This document shows, piece after piece, positions 11,835 through 24,431 of a DNA stretch of 64,000 bases. Location of the stretch: NCBI RefSeq assembly GCF_020497125.1, contig NC_059072.1, positions 275,944,045 to 276,008,044 on the forward strand. The letters run 5' to 3'. The notes below the pieces were generated by a model. It was not told the origin of the DNA. It searched no databases and was given only the letters and a program-made list of their open reading frames with translations. A program made the position numbers and the translations under genes. This stretch comes from Mauremys mutica (Eukaryota > Chordata > Testudines > Geoemydidae). Within the stretch, counting starts at the first letter, position 1. The number at the start of each line of letters is the position of its first letter.

Positions 11835-12651
11835 TGGTGTCATACCAGAGAAAAAAGTCCACAGTAATTATTTTCAATGCAAGCAGTTTATTGAGAAGGA
11901 ATTTAAACAAGCAGTAAAGGATTATATTAAGCACATAACTCCTATTTTAGAAATTAAGAGCTATACACTAAGAGCTATACATTCTTCTTAATGAGTCACC
12001 CTTTCACAAACACATACAAACAGGCCCTGCATTAGATTCACGCAGCTCTAGGTCTGTTCTTTTCAGCCCTCTGGTTTGTCTCAGATTCCCTCAAGGCAAA
12101 GCCTTGGTTGCCTACAGACGCCTCTGGTTCACAGTCCTATTTGAGTCCACGGAACAGAGTTTTGGCTACTTTGTCTAGCAGCTTTGCTTCTTTAAGCACC
12201 AATTAAGGAATTCCAACGACAGTAATTTACTTTGCTTGATTCTTATACTCTTTTTCCTCAGAGGAGTCACATGTCTTAAAAGCATGCCCAGTGGGCATGT
12301 GGTTATTAATTTAATCTGATTATTGATGGTACCGAATGAAGATCACCCCACGTTTATTCACTCACCAATTATTCACTCTGGCTCTTTGCGAGGTATCCTT
12401 GCTGTAAGGTTACTATAACAAGGTCAACCTGTGCTCCATCCTGGAACTTTATATATGTGATATTTACTTTTGCAGGGGCCAATATTTGCTGACCAACAGG
12501 TTCAATATCGATCGCTCACACAGACTTTGCCAGTCCTTTATCAAATCTGCTTCTGCTTAAAGGGACCCTGCTCTCAGTATCCTCTGCAGCCATTCAACCA
12601 TGTTTAAGTCATGTCAAGTTATCCTCACACCACTCATTCAGTGTAGCCACA
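11835..12651 (-). mobile_element. possible old LTR (ERV-like), minus strand
   Basis: Read on the minus strand the block starts TGTGGCTACACTG, contains TATA-like boxes near 12455-12447 and 12250-12240, and has an AATAAA signal at 11892-11887 close to its end at TATGACA. That order fits an LTR. There is no clear target duplication and no gag or pol, so this remains a candidate. Confidence 0.35.
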
Positions 12652-12960
12652 CCAATTTGGCACCATCCCAGAAATGATCACCTGGTTGTATACTGGATTA
12701 GATAATTAGACTTTTAAAAGGATACTGGCTGGTGATATACATCCCAAATGCTAAGTTTTGCAAAAAGCTTTTACAAAAATTAAGATCTAAAGGAGTATTT
12801 GCATGATCACTTTATAAATCCCAAAGTAGTTTTTAAACAAATATTCTCCTTCAATGTTTGTAGTCCTTGTGACATTGAGACTCCTATAGTGAAATTGACT
12901 CAAAACTATATAAACAAAAATGAAGCTGATTACTCCATTTTCATTGTCCAGGCTTAGACA

Positions 12961-13040
12961 AATATATATGTGTGTGTATGTAAATGTATATATATATAAA
13001 TTTACACACATATATACACACTAAAATACTTTGCAAAATG

Positions 13041-13074
<34 letters not shown>
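12961..13074. repeat. compound (TA)n/(TG)n/(GA)n microsatellite
   Basis: Alternating TA and TG runs from 12961, a TA run at about 13040-13060 and a GA run at about 13061-13074. It directly abuts the hAT MITE starting at 13076. The minus-strand ORF at 13011-12787 is a translation of this low-complexity DNA. Confidence 0.85.
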
Positions 13075-13075
13075 T

Positions 13076-13388
13076 CATGGATCAGCAACCTTTGGCACAC
13101 AGCCCACCAGAGTAAGCACCTTGGTGGGCCGGGACGGTTTATTTACCTGATCGCAACTCCCACTGGCTGTGGTTCGCTACTCCAGGCCAATGGAGGCTGT
13201 GGGAAGTAGCATGGGCCAAGGGATGTGCTGGCCACTGCATCCCGCAGCCCCATTGGACTGGAGCAGCGAACCATGGCCAGTAGGAGCTGCAATTGGCCAA
13301 ACCTGCAGATGCGGCAGGTAAACAAACCAGCCCGGCCCGCCAGGGTGCTTACCCTGGCAGGCCATGTACCAAAGGTTGCCAATCCCTG
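13076..13388. mobile_element. hAT palindromic MITE A
   Basis: Left end CATGGATCAGCAACC and right end GCCAATCCCTG, 313 bp, with a small left-arm deletion. The flanks AGAGAGAT and TTATAGAT match at five of eight positions; the left flank lies in a GA microsatellite that may have changed since insertion. Confidence 0.85.
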
Positions 13389-13396
13389 TTATAGAT

Positions 13397-13709
13397 AGAT
13401 CGATACAAACATTTAAGAGGCAGACTGAAGAAATTCAAGGTAAAAAAAAGCATTTTTTTAAAAAAAGTCTGAACATTTATACTCCAGTACTCTGCAAACT
13501 ATATGTTTGTGTAGCCAATCATCTTATTCTCTTTAAAATGTTCAGACATTTTTTTTAATCTATGAAACATTGCCCCAAATAATTAAGACTTAAAAATTTC
13601 TTTATCTTTTACAAATCAATATGGGAGATGCAATGAATGAGGAAGGCTAAAAATGCTTTTTTTTTACCTTGAATTTCTTCAGTCTGCCTCTTAAATGTTT
13701 GTATCTATC
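13397..13709. repeat. long inverted repeat, about 60-bp arms
   Basis: The arm 13397-13456 is nearly the exact reverse complement of 13649-13709; both share AAACATTTAAGAGGCAGACT or its complement. A second, inner pair (about 13461-13477 with 13539-13556, AGTCTGAACAT) nests inside. The spacer between the outer arms is about 190 bp. It may be a small foldback transposon or a hairpin-forming locus. No target duplication is clear because a hAT MITE adjoins the left arm. Confidence 0.8.
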
Positions 13710-13720
13710 CAGTGACCTTT

Positions 13721-14302
13721 GGAACACAAAATTGTTTCTACAGAGAACATTGACAGGCACTGAGGAAGCATCCATTGCACATGATTTGTTATGACCTCAA
13801 TCATGAATAAACCTTTTCATTAACATAAAGTAGCTCTCAATATCTCAAAGCAGTAGTGTCTCTAGAAGAAAAAAAAGAATGATGTAACTGCTTTAAAGAC
13901 ACTCCCTAATGTTACCAGTCATTCTCAGGGGGCCTGATTCAAAGCCCATTGCAGACAGCAAAAAGGCTTCTATTGACTTCAGGGAACTTTGGATCTGGTC
14001 CTATCAATCAGTCTATCGCCCCTCTAAATCTCTGCAGTATTACCTTAACCATCCTCCACTGCTTCTGGGCATGAGCTTTGCTCAGCATTCGGCATTCCTA
14101 TATATAACGTGGCATTCATCCAGCATAGCTAAATGTCAAACAGAATTGTACCTGGCACAGCACAGTGTGGGGCTACTGAGCCTTCCTATCAGTAAGAATA
14201 AGTAAAGAGAAGAATTGGGGATGCTTCAGGCTTTAGTCTGACATACAGGCACCAATATGAGGGTTCTCATAAAAATATGTAGGATGGATAGATACTTTAG
14301 GT
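13721..14302. other. non-coding, dispersed foldback repeat at 13928-14002
   Basis: The segment 13928-14002 is an imperfect palindrome beginning GGGCCTGATTCAAAGCCCAT and ending with its approximate complement. Similar sequence occurs at 51806-51868. Nothing else is seen in this stretch. Confidence 0.45.
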
Positions 14303-14636
14303 CACGGGTCGGCAACCTCTGGCATGCGGCTCACCAGGGTAAACACCTCGGCGGGCTGGGCCAGTTTGTTTATCTGCTGCGTCAGCGGGTTCGGCAGACC
14401 GCAGTTCCCACTGGCCGTGGTTCGCCATCCCAGGCCAATGGGGTGGCGGGAAGCCGCAGCCAGCACATCCCTCGGTCCACACAGCTTCCTGCCGCCCCCA
14501 TTGGCCTGGGACGGCGAACCACGGCCAGTGGGAGCCATGGTCCGCCAAACCTGCCAATGCGGCAGATAAACAAACTGGACCGGCCCTCCAGGGTGATTAC
14601 CTTGGCGAGATGTGTGCCAGAGGTTGCCGATCCCTG
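14303..14636. mobile_element. hAT palindromic MITE A, full length
   Basis: A 334-bp copy with termini CACGGGTCGGCAACCTCTGG and TTGCCGATCCCTG, flanked by a perfect 8-bp duplication CTTTAGGT. The whole element is a long palindrome, which is why overlapping open frames appear on both strands here. None is a gene. Confidence 0.93.
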
Positions 14637-17600
14637 CTTTAGGTAGATCATTTAAATGGTTGGTGAAATAGTCATAATTTCACTTTTTTTGTTTTACTCT
14701 TTAAGGTAAAAATTCAGCAGGAGTTTTATAAAAATTTACATGTGAAAAGTCTATGCTTTGCTGCCTCCACAGAAGTAAACTGACATTTTAACACCAAAGG
14801 TCAGATTAACAAGGTCTTGAATCATTGATATTGCTCCAAGAATAAATATCATGCAGATTTGTACTTAACTTACCAGGACTGAGAAATCTGAGACAAGATG
14901 TGATGCTAGAAGAGAATTTGCTGCTAATTTGCATGTCTGAAAGACCATTAGTATGAAGCATAACTGATTGCTTACAATTATGGGAAAAGCAGCTTTAGCT
15001 AATGATGACATTTTGCTTTTAGGTTGAAGTGCAGTATAATAAAGGTGGAAATGTGTAATTGAACTGCAGAAGTTCAAAACATTGTCATAGTTAAAGGAAT
15101 CTCATTGCAGTGAAACTACCTCAGGAATGTTTATTGCAGGATTTTGTCTGTATTGTTCTATTTAATATAATTTATCAATTACTTCAGCGGATTATACAGA
15201 GTCTCTTTTAAATAGAAAATGGTTAAGGAGAGGGATCCTCACAAAGTTAAAAAAGGTGTCATGTAACTTTCACACACTTTCAGACAGATACTATCACAGG
15301 AAAGTTTTCAGCCCTGGACAACATTAGAACTTTCATATATGATGCTGCATGTATCTGAACTGAGAATAGAATTTAATAATACAACCATTTCAAGTCAAAT
15401 AAGTAAATAAATAAAGGGGCAACCTCACCGCCTGAAAAGAAAGGGAGTAATGGGGAACCAAGCTCCACAGTGAGCCCCTCATGGAGTTCTGCCCTGACAT
15501 TTCTGTTGAGGATAGGGAGAAGGATTTTCAAAAGATCCATGGGAATCTGCCCTTAAACCTGGAGGATTCCCCTAGTTTCTACAGACCTATCCATGGGAAG
15601 GCCCTATGCCTTTGTATTGTTTCTGCAGCGACACACACTTACACAAGCTGAGGGGCTTACCATGAGGATCTGGCCCTATCTCTCCAAGGTACAGCCTTCA
15701 CATGCATTAAACTCATTCCTTATAGATAGTACAAGAAGATTTTTTTTCTAAGATGCAAATTCCCAAATTAAGAGGAATAGCAAGAGGGGAAAGGCATGAG
15801 TGTGAATTATTTTATCTAGTCTATCTTTTTTTCCCCAACCCACAAAATGTATAGTATTCTGAGCTCAAGATACAAATACAAATCTATGATTCCAAACTAC
15901 TATTCTGAATATCAAAAACGTGTACATTGGATTTGTTTCAATATTTTTATTTAAAAAGTCAAATTAGCAACAACAATATAAAATATTTTAGGTCTTTGTG
16001 GGCAGATTCCTCAGCTAGTGTGAACTGAGTTGATCTGGAACCTTGACTTCTGGGTAATTATTGCACTTCTTTTGTGAGAAGCAGCAGTTATTTTATTTAA
16101 CCTGAATTCAATGCATGCAATAATTATACAGTAATGCAATGGTTGTCATTTCTTCTTATTCAAGTCTTTCTGTTCTATACTGCTTGCCTTTGCTACCTAA
16201 CACAGAGGCTGATTTACTGATGAGGTAAGAGCTTATAATATCTAAAGTTCCAAGCTGAACCCATAATAGTTCTCAAAATGAGGTGAACTCTCACAGTGAC
16301 TAGATAATACTTACAGTAAATTACACCAATGTTCTGCAAAGCCTGTGGCAGAAGGCAGCTATAATATGTTATGTTGCTTGTTAACTTTGTCTTTGTTCAA
16401 TCTGGACATTGTGACCTTTAACCTTTTGAAGTAAGAAGGAGAAGTTGATTGCCCTTGAGAGAGTCAGAGAGATCATAGTGTGCCTGATGAGCCTAATGAT
16501 AAGCTACTCTTTAGTTTCATCTCCCTAAAATAAAAGGTTGTTCACCGAAGTCAAAGACCTTTATCATTTCAGCTGGCTCCCCTCAAGAAGCAGATGTGTA
16601 CTGAGTGGGGAAAGGAGGTGGTACTGTTGCGACAGATGTTCCTATATTTCTGTTCCCTTGACAGAGGAGTTTCTGGGCACTTTGTGTATTTTACCTCCAT
16701 CACAGGTCAGCTCAAATGGTGGGTCTAGCTTTCATAAAATAAAAGTCCCAGGGACCTTTCTCTCTCTTGTGAATGAAATAAAAGCCTGCAGGCCTCCAAG
16801 GTCTAGCTCCCAGCATAGGATGCTTCACTGTCCCAGCATTCAGGTCCAGCTTCTCTGAAGCTTCCAGTGTTTAAAATGCCCCTACTCAAACTCAGGAGCT
16901 GCCTCATCACATGAGGGGATGCTAATGAGGGGCAGCGTGAGGAGGTAGGAGGGACTTCGGAGGAGGTCATGGAGGAAGCCCTGGAGAGGAGTGTATGACT
17001 CTGCACCTCTACCCAGTGGACCTGGTTGAGGAAACCCCCCTGGAGGAACCTGAGCAAGATTCTGAGATGTTACAGGAAGCTACACCTTTAGCTATTGTTT
17101 TCTAATACAGAGAGTGCATATGCCCTTTCATGCCATGATTGAGCAAAGTGGGTATGTGTTCATGGCTCTGTTTCAGGGTGCACAATGGGGAGCTCTTAAG
17201 CCTTGTTAAAGTATTTTAAAAACAAATCTGTAAGGTTTTGGGAGAGGCTTCAACCAATTCCTTCCTCTCAATGTTTTCTGACACTGTTCCTCACAATGCA
17301 TATAAGGTACTATGCATGAGTATTCCCGTGGTTATTTTTGGAAGGGGGTGAAAGAGAAGGGGTTGTAGAAGCTCCATTCCATGTCAGATATCTTCCATGT
17401 TAGTTTACTTTTGTTTCCTTTATCTGTATTGCCAATTAAGTTGTTAACTGAAATGTCTTTATGGCTTTGCTAACTTCTCTTCTGGTTTAATTTTCCTGCT
17501 TTGAACAGAAACGGTTATTTCACAATTTAGTTCATTGTCATGAGCACTGTTTATTTATTTATTTATTTTTACAGTAGGAATTGGAAATTCATGGCTGGGA

Positions 17601-19191
17601 GGGAAGGGACCATAGGAGGGAAAAATTCATTGCATTTCATTGGCACCATACATTTACAGAAATCACAGTCTTGTGTTGTTAATCCTGTCGTCCCATCCCA
17701 AATGTGTGAGAAATATGACATTGATCATATTGAGAAAGCAAGGTGCACACACAAAGTGAAATGAACAGTAACTTGTTTACAGACATACATAGTACATAGA
17801 GCTAAGACAGTTTGAAACAGTAACAAATGAACAAAACACCCAGTCAAATTCCCTGAGAAGTGGGCAAACACTATTGTCTGTGGACATCTTGCTTTGCCTT
17901 TACCCTCCTCATCACACTGGCAAGGTGGTGAATGGCTATGGAATACTGTGCAGGAGGACAAACAGGGACATCTCCTGTAGAGGGTTAGGGGGCTGAACAG
18001 AGGCTGGATTACAGGGACTGGATTGGACTCATTGTTCCCTTCCTGCATGCTCTGGGGTGGTTCCACTGTGAGGGGTTCCAGGTGCCAGCACAAGTTGTTG
18101 TGCCAGGTTTCCAGCATGTTTCTCCCTGACAGTATATCAGTGCCTCCTCCTACCTAAGGATCCGATCCTCCTTTACCCTAAGAAACTTGAAGTGCTCCTG
18201 ACTCCTTCTGTCAATGCCAATAAGCAAGTCTTCCAGGGTACTTCTCCCTCTCCTATCTCTGTAGTTCTGATCCTGCCCTACCAGTGGAATATTTTCCCTG
18301 TTGGCATAGGAATGTCCTGGTAAGTCAAAGACAAGACTAGCATTATATTTCATTTCACCTTTGAAGTAACCTATAAAATCCTCCAACATAAATTTCCAAT
18401 ATTGATACTTTTTTAGCATCCCAGGAATGCCACTGTTTCAGCCTCCTTCCTTCCAACTAGTTTTGCATCCCATGAGGAAGGGGCAGAGGGTAAAAATTGT
18501 ATAAGATTACAGTACTGTTATTAAAATGTTGCATTATTTACAATGCCTCCAGGTGCCAGCAGGAGTGGGTTTCGGTTCCTTTCAGGGATTATGCTACTTC
18601 TATAGTTACCTAGCTCTTCTTTAAAGAGTGGCCATCATTTGGAGAACATAGCAATGTTTGGAGAACCAAAATGGAAAAGAGAAGTGACTTTCCAGTACTG
18701 AGAAGGATACCCAGCCACATATGCCAGAAAAATGCTACATATTGCTGAGTGGAAATGTTTTGTGATCACATTTGCCCTGACATTAAATCTGAAGAACCAG
18801 CTTGAATTTATAATACACCCAAAATTTGCTGAATTATATTTACAGGACTGAGAGGCAATCTGAGACTGTACTCTAAACTACAGGCAGTGTTCCCATGGAA
18901 AAGGAATAGAGAACACAAGAAAACATCTATGTACCACTTAGCTCCCCCTGCCTCACCAGAAAATCTGGCCTGTTTATCCAGTGAACAGCACTGAAAAGGA
19001 CAGGGAAACAGAAAGTCACTTCAGAAGTTTATTTTTTTCCCTGAATTTTTGGATTAACTCTACAAGCCTGTCATCTCTCCACTGCTAAGGAATATGGCAT
19101 TACGTATGTGACGCTACTGGGGCGGATGTTTTACCTACCTCCTCTTCTCTCGGTTTCTGCAGTGGTTCAGCTCACGGAGGGGACAGAGTGT
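14637..19191. other. non-coding stretch, about 4.5 kb
   Basis: AT-rich DNA with a short TTTA run near 17549-17570. The minus-strand frame 18419-18150 (89 residues, with an amphipathic RRSQEHFKFLRVKEDRI segment) looks vaguely like the tail of a transposon SANT protein, but I cannot assign it. Other frames (16538-16858, 17057-16803, 18117-17725) have no recognisable domain. Confidence 0.4.
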
Positions 19192-19690
19192 CAATGTCCC
19201 TTCTAATTTTTTTACACCCACGTGTGGGATGAATTTTGCTATGGGCACCAATATGGAGGTGATGAGTGGCGGAGGTGGGGCTGAGGGGTTTGGAGTGTGG
19301 GAGGGGGCTCAGAGCTGGGCAGAGGTTTGAGTGCAGGGGTTGAGGGCTCTGGCTGGGTGTGCAAGCTCTGGGGTGGGGCTGCGGATGAGGAGTTGGAGTG
19401 TGGGAGGGGGCTCAAGGCTAGGGCAGAGGGTTTGGGTGCAGAGGGATGAGAGCTCCAGCTGGGGATGCAGGCTCTAGGGTGGGGCTGCGGATGAGGGGTT
19501 TAAGGTGCAGGCTGCCCTGGGCTGTAGTAGGGAGAGAGGACTCCCCCCAGCCCTCTCTCACTACGGCAGCCTGGGATGAGGTGAGATGCACCTCTCCCCG
19601 ACCGTGGCAGCTCCGGGGTCAGGGTTGGGGGGAGAGGCACCTCTTCCCACCGCAGACCTGCACACCCCCTACCTCTCTCCACCTCATTTA
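19192..19690. repeat. dispersed repeat with about 105-bp G-rich minisatellite
   Basis: After a lead-in resembling a dispersed repeat (CAATGTCCCTTCTAATTTTT at 19192), a G-rich tandem repeat begins. Unit 1 is 19285-19388 (104 bp), unit 2 is 19389-19494 (106 bp), and unit 3 starts at 19495 and quickly diverges. Each unit contains GGAGTGTGGGAGGGGGCTCA or a close variant (unit 3 is diverged) and GGGGTGGGGCTGCGGATGA. Confidence 0.7.
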
Positions 19691-21226
19691 AAGAAAAAAA
19701 CTTTAAGACCCAGAGACATCATACTATTAACCCTTTAAAATTATAGAGTGAAAAAAGCCATTTTACTCCAAACTACCCAAAGACTGCATTGCTTAGTCAG
19801 AGTACAATAGAAATAATCTTATCAGGGTTCCTCCCTTCTACACACAGCACTAGAGAAGGGTAACTATTGTGTGGTGTTTTAGCCACAGAGCCATACTATA
19901 ACATCCCCTTTTCCCATCTTTGGCTGTCGTCTTCCCATCTTTGACCATTGTCTTGAGAAGCTGAGTCACAGTAAAATGGGCACTTCAACCAGCATAAAGA
20001 AAAACAAATGCATTTCCACACTAATGTGTGGACTGATTAAAAAACAATAGATTTCCTGGCTGTCACTGTCATGGGATATTATTCTCCACAAGGCAACTAA
20101 GGTTCCAGAAATAGCCCCATATTGAGTAAAAAGCTTTATGTACAAACAACAGTTTGCTGGAGTGATTTGCTGGACAAGTCTCTGGCCTATTATATTCCTT
20201 TAGCAAGCTATAGTATTAAATTGAGAGCATATAAATGGTTTGTGCCCTGAGGCAATGCATGATCACTCAACCTAATGGCCTTTTTGGAAGATCATCATGC
20301 ATAAGCTATATCTATTCTGACCCCTATTTTCCACTTTCTAGCTCACCCCCCTCCACATGTGCAAGTAAATGGGCACAGATTACTGCATCATTTTACCAAG
20401 TAAAGAGGATCAAACTTAAGGAGAAAGACAACATAGAGACCTTGGTATCATCCTTCCTCATCCCTAGAACCCAGAAACCCGCCCTGCATGCAACATGGGG
20501 AGTAGTTTCTGGGGAAATGAGCAGGCCCTGGACTAGCAGCCCGGGACCCACAACTCTGTAGCTTCACTCCTGTCTGACCCCACAGATATACTATCAATTA
20601 GTTTCTGTGTAGTCAAATTCATGACTGCAATCATACAGCAAAAGGCATTTCAGCCAGTGACAACATGGCTCTTCTGAAACTGATACTAGGTCATAAGAGG
20701 TCAACAGGGCAGAGTAGAGTACCAACCCAGCACATGGCTGTCCACTGCCTTTACACATGTAAGGTTCCTTTACCTTATTCACATAGCCTCAGGATTTATG
20801 GGATTGGGAATCTATATCATCTTCCCACTCTGTGTCTCAAACCCTTGTTTGTGGGGATGATTTTCCAAGGGGACTTATTTCCAAATCAGTTGGGGAGTAT
20901 CTCTGCCTATCTGTCCTTCTGTAAGTCCTTGCACAGGAGCAATGAGTGTAGCCCATGATAATTATTAGATGTGGTCCAAAATTTCAAATAGAAATTTTCT
21001 GCTGTAAAATGCTGATTTGACTAAATCAAAATGTTTCACAGGAACATATCAAATTTGTCAAAATCTTCACAGGAAATCACAATAATGTTTCATTATTGTA
21101 ATGTTTCTGAATTGTTTTATTTGTATGTTATATAATACGTAATATAGAAATTATATTACATAAAAATGGAAATGATAAAGTCACAATGGAAAAGTTTCCA
21201 CCTTATCTAAATCATCATAGAAAAAA
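19691..21226. other. non-coding, nothing recognised
   Basis: No transposon or gene signature seen. Short frames at 20235-20561 and 20665-20958 have no domain. Confidence 0.4.
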
Positions 21227-22860
21227 CATAGAATCATAGAACTGCAAGGGACCTCGAGAGATCATCTAGTCCTATCACCCCCACTCATGGCAGGACTAAG
21301 TATTATCTAGGCCAGGGGTTGGCAACCTCTGGCATGCGGCGTGCCAGGGTAAGCACCCTGGCGGGCCGGGCCAGTTTGTGTACCTGCCACATCGGCAGGT
21401 TCGGCGGATCTCAGCTCCTACTGACAGCAGTTCGCCATCCCAGGCCAATGGGGGCGTCGGGAAGCATCACGGGCGAGAGATGTGCTGGCTGCGGCTTCCT
21501 GCCACCCCCATTGGCCTGGGATGGCAAACTGCCAACAGTGGGAGCTGCGGTCCACCGAACCTGCGGACGTGGCAGGTAAACAAACTGGCCTGGCCAGCCA
21601 GGGTGCTTACCCTGGCAAGCCGCATGCCAGAAGTTGCTGACCCCTGATCTAGACCATTCCTGACAGGTGTTTGTCTAACCTGCTCTTAAAAATCCCCAAC
21701 GATGGAGATTCCACCACCTCCCTAGGCAATTTATTCCAGTGCTTGACCACCCTGACAGTTAGGAAGTTTTTCTGAATGTCCAACCTAAACTTCTCTTTCT
21801 GCAATTTAAGCCCATTGCTTCTTGTCCTATCCTTAAGAAGAACAATTTTTCTTCCTCCTCCTTATAACAACCTTTTACATACTTGAAAATTGTTATCATG
21901 CCCCCTCTCAGTCTTCTCTTTTCCAGACTAAACAAACCCAATTTTTTCAATCTTCGCTCAGAGGTCGTGTTTTCTACACCTTTAGTCATTTTTGTCACTC
22001 TTCTCTGGACTTTCTCCAATTTGTCCACATCCTTCTTGAAATGTGGTGCCCAGAACTGGACACAATACTCCAGTTGAGGCCTAATCAATGCGGAGTAGAG
22101 CGAAAGAATTACTTCTCGTGTCTTACTTACAACACTCCTGCTAAAACATTCCAGAAGAGTTTTGCTTTTTTTGCAACAGTGTTACATTGTTGACTCATAT
22201 TTAGCTTGTGGTCCACTAAGACCCGCAGATCCCTTTCTTCAGTACTCCTTCCTAGGCAGTCATTTCTCATTTTGTATGTATGCAACTGATTGTTCCTTCC
22301 TAAATGGAGTACTTTGTATTTGTCCTTATTGAATTTTATCCTATTTGCTTCAGAGTATTTGTCCAGTTTGTCCAGATCATTTTGAATTTTAATCCTATCC
22401 TCCAAAGCACTTGCACCCCCCTCCCAGATTGATATCTCCCACAAACTTAATAAGTGTACTCTCTATGCCATTATCTAAATCATTGCTAAAGATATTGAAC
22501 AGAACCGGACACAGAATTGATCCCTGAGGGACCCCACTCATTATGCCTTTCCAGAATTACTGTGAAGCACTTATAACTACTCTCTGGGAACAGTTTTCCA
22601 ACCAGTTTTGCACCCACCTTATAGTTGCTCCATCTAGGTTGCATTTCCCTAGTTTGTTTATGAGATGGTCATGTGAGATAATATCAAAAGCTTTACTTAA
22701 GTCAAGATATACCACATCTACCACTTCCCCCCAATCCACAAGGCTTGTTACCCTGTCAAAGAAAGCTGTCAGGTTGGTTTGACATGATTTGTTTTTTAAC
22801 AAATCCATGCTGACTGTTACTGACATGTTCTGATACAATTGAAATTAAATGTTTTTAGAA
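21227..22860 (-). mobile_element. CR1 LINE, minus strand, 5'-truncated, split by a MITE
   Basis: The plus-strand left edge CATAGAATCATAGAACTGCA is the reverse of a CR1 3' tail. On the minus strand the reverse-transcriptase C-terminal half is readable in three broken frames: 22838-22557 (VVYLDLSKAFDIISHDHLI), 22444-22127 (HLGRNNQLHTYK, DHKLNMSQQCNTVAKK) and 22088-21759 (RPQLEYCVQFWAPHFKKDV, KLGLFSLEKRRLRGGMI). A hAT MITE at 21313-21646 interrupts the 3' region. Frameshifts make it inactive. Confidence 0.9.
21313..21646. mobile_element. hAT palindromic MITE A, full length, nested in CR1
   Basis: A 334-bp copy with ends CAGGGGTTGGCAACCTCTGG and TTGCTGACCCCTG. The flanks ATCTAGGC and ATCTAGAC match at 7 of 8 positions. 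CR1 3' UTR sequence continues on both sides, so the MITE inserted after the CR1. Confidence 0.93.
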
Positions 22861-23329
22861 TACTCCATTTCATGTACAATTTTGATTTTGTCTTCTCATC
22901 CCAATTTGAGAGACAACAAAAATTTGAAATCTTGGAGTTTTCTGCAGGATAGAAATTCCATTTTTTCCAGTTCTAATAATTATTGACCCTCCTGGTAACT
23001 GTGATGTTTAGATAAAAAGATGCTACTTAAATTAAGGGCAATATCATTGTACTGAAACTCATTAGGAAATATTTTAGACAGAAATTGTTATTTTAAAAGA
23101 ACCAAAGTCCTGATGTTCCTCTCACTTATATCTGTATCAACTGGGAGTAAGACCAAAAGGTCCATAGAATTAACTTATGTAAAAGAAGAGTAAGTGATAA
23201 GCAGAATTAGCTTGAAATACTCTAATAGGAGCATTAAAAAGGAAAGAAAATGACCTGGATAGATGCAGTTCTCTATTAACCTTAAAGGAAAACACAGTAC
23301 AGGCACAGTTAGAACAACTGACTTTTAAT
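22861..23329. other. non-coding, nothing recognised
   Basis: AT-rich; no feature supported. Confidence 0.4.
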
Positions 23330-23456
23330 ATCAGAGGGGTAGCCATGTTAGTCTGGATCTGTAAAAGCAGCAAAGAGTCCTGTGGCACCTTATAGACTAA
23401 CAGACATTTTGGAGCATGAGCTTTCGTGGGTGAATACCCACTTCGTCGGATGCATA
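23330..23456 (-). repeat. dispersed reptile repeat with hammerhead-ribozyme-like end
   Basis: This block (AGGGGTAGCCATGTTAGTCT through TTCGTGGGTGAATACCCACT) matches a dispersed repeat I recall from turtle and crocodilian genomes. On the minus strand, 23449-23412 has a hammerhead-like layout: CCGACGA (compare CUGANGA), a 5-bp stem GTGGG/CCCAC with a six-base loop, GAAA, a GC/GC two-base stem, then TC where cleavage would fall. The U at core position 4 is C here, and there is one extra A before stem II. Penelope-like retroelements are known to carry hammerhead motifs. Assignment to that group is inference. Confidence 0.55.
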
Positions 23457-24431
23457 CTAACCCTTTCCCTGCTTCACTATCTGCACTAGTAAACATACCA
23501 GTAGCAGCTTCATTGCATTATACTCAACACAGGTTGATTTTTCTTTTGCTGAGTACTTCCCAGCTATCTCAATTTCAATAAAAAGATTGTCAGTCCAGAG
23601 ATTCAATGATAGCTCTTCTCAAAAGGATGGTAGGGTTCTTAAAATATGCAGAATGTAGTGTTCCATCTTTATAGCTTGGCAGGTTGTAGAGGTGCAGAAT
23701 TTTCTAGAATAACTATTTTTGCAGTCACGTAAAAGTGGCAGTCTTTATACCGGATCCTACGGACCAGATACTCACAGGGAGAAGAAATTTGATTCTTATT
23801 CTAGCACCCTCACATTTGAACATGTACATGAAATTATTAACAGCAGTGATTTCAGTCACTGCAAAAGCTTTGTGGTTTGAGAAATGCTAATATTCAGGGC
23901 CTGATTCTGCCTTCATTCATGATGAGTGAAATTGAGGACTTAAATGGTGCATGGGACTTGGGCAGGCCCTCTTCACAGGCATGAATTTCACTCAGTCAGA
24001 TGTACCCCTTACTTCACAAGCAAGGACATTGAAATCAGTGGGACTACATACAGATTAAGATACTACTAGATGTGAATAAGGGTTGCAGAATGAGTTTCAA
24101 ACACCAGCTGCAACGTGCGGCCTGCTGCTGTTTGTGCAATCATTCAAAATGTTTGATGAAGAGTCAAAATCTTAGTTGTCATCTGTTAGGGCTGCAACTC
24201 TTGTGGGTGCATGTAATTAGAAGTGTAGTGAAACAGGTTTTCAGTGGGCCTCCATTAGGGTCCCTGGAAGCAATGGTGAGCTCAGACATTCTAATAGTAC
24301 GTGGGTGCAGTAAATATTTAACAGAAACTCCGTTGTGTAGTAAAAAGAGCTGCAGATCAAAGAGAGGTTGATGTCTGGAGCTACTTGATAAGACTGTATG
24401 GCCCAGAGGGGAGTGTACAACAAACAAGGTT
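23457..24431. other. non-coding, weak dispersed repeat near 23897-24048
   Basis: A CAGGGCCTGATTCTGCC-type sequence at about 23895 and ATTGAAATCAGTGGGACTAC near 24029-24048 suggest an old dispersed repeat. No gene is supported. Confidence 0.35.

Noticed and set aside
14257..14646. 129-residue plus-strand frame and overlapping frames on both strands
   Set aside because: They are translations of the palindromic hAT MITE. The same artefact recurs at each copy (for example 21319-21579, 47289-47669, 62356-62796).
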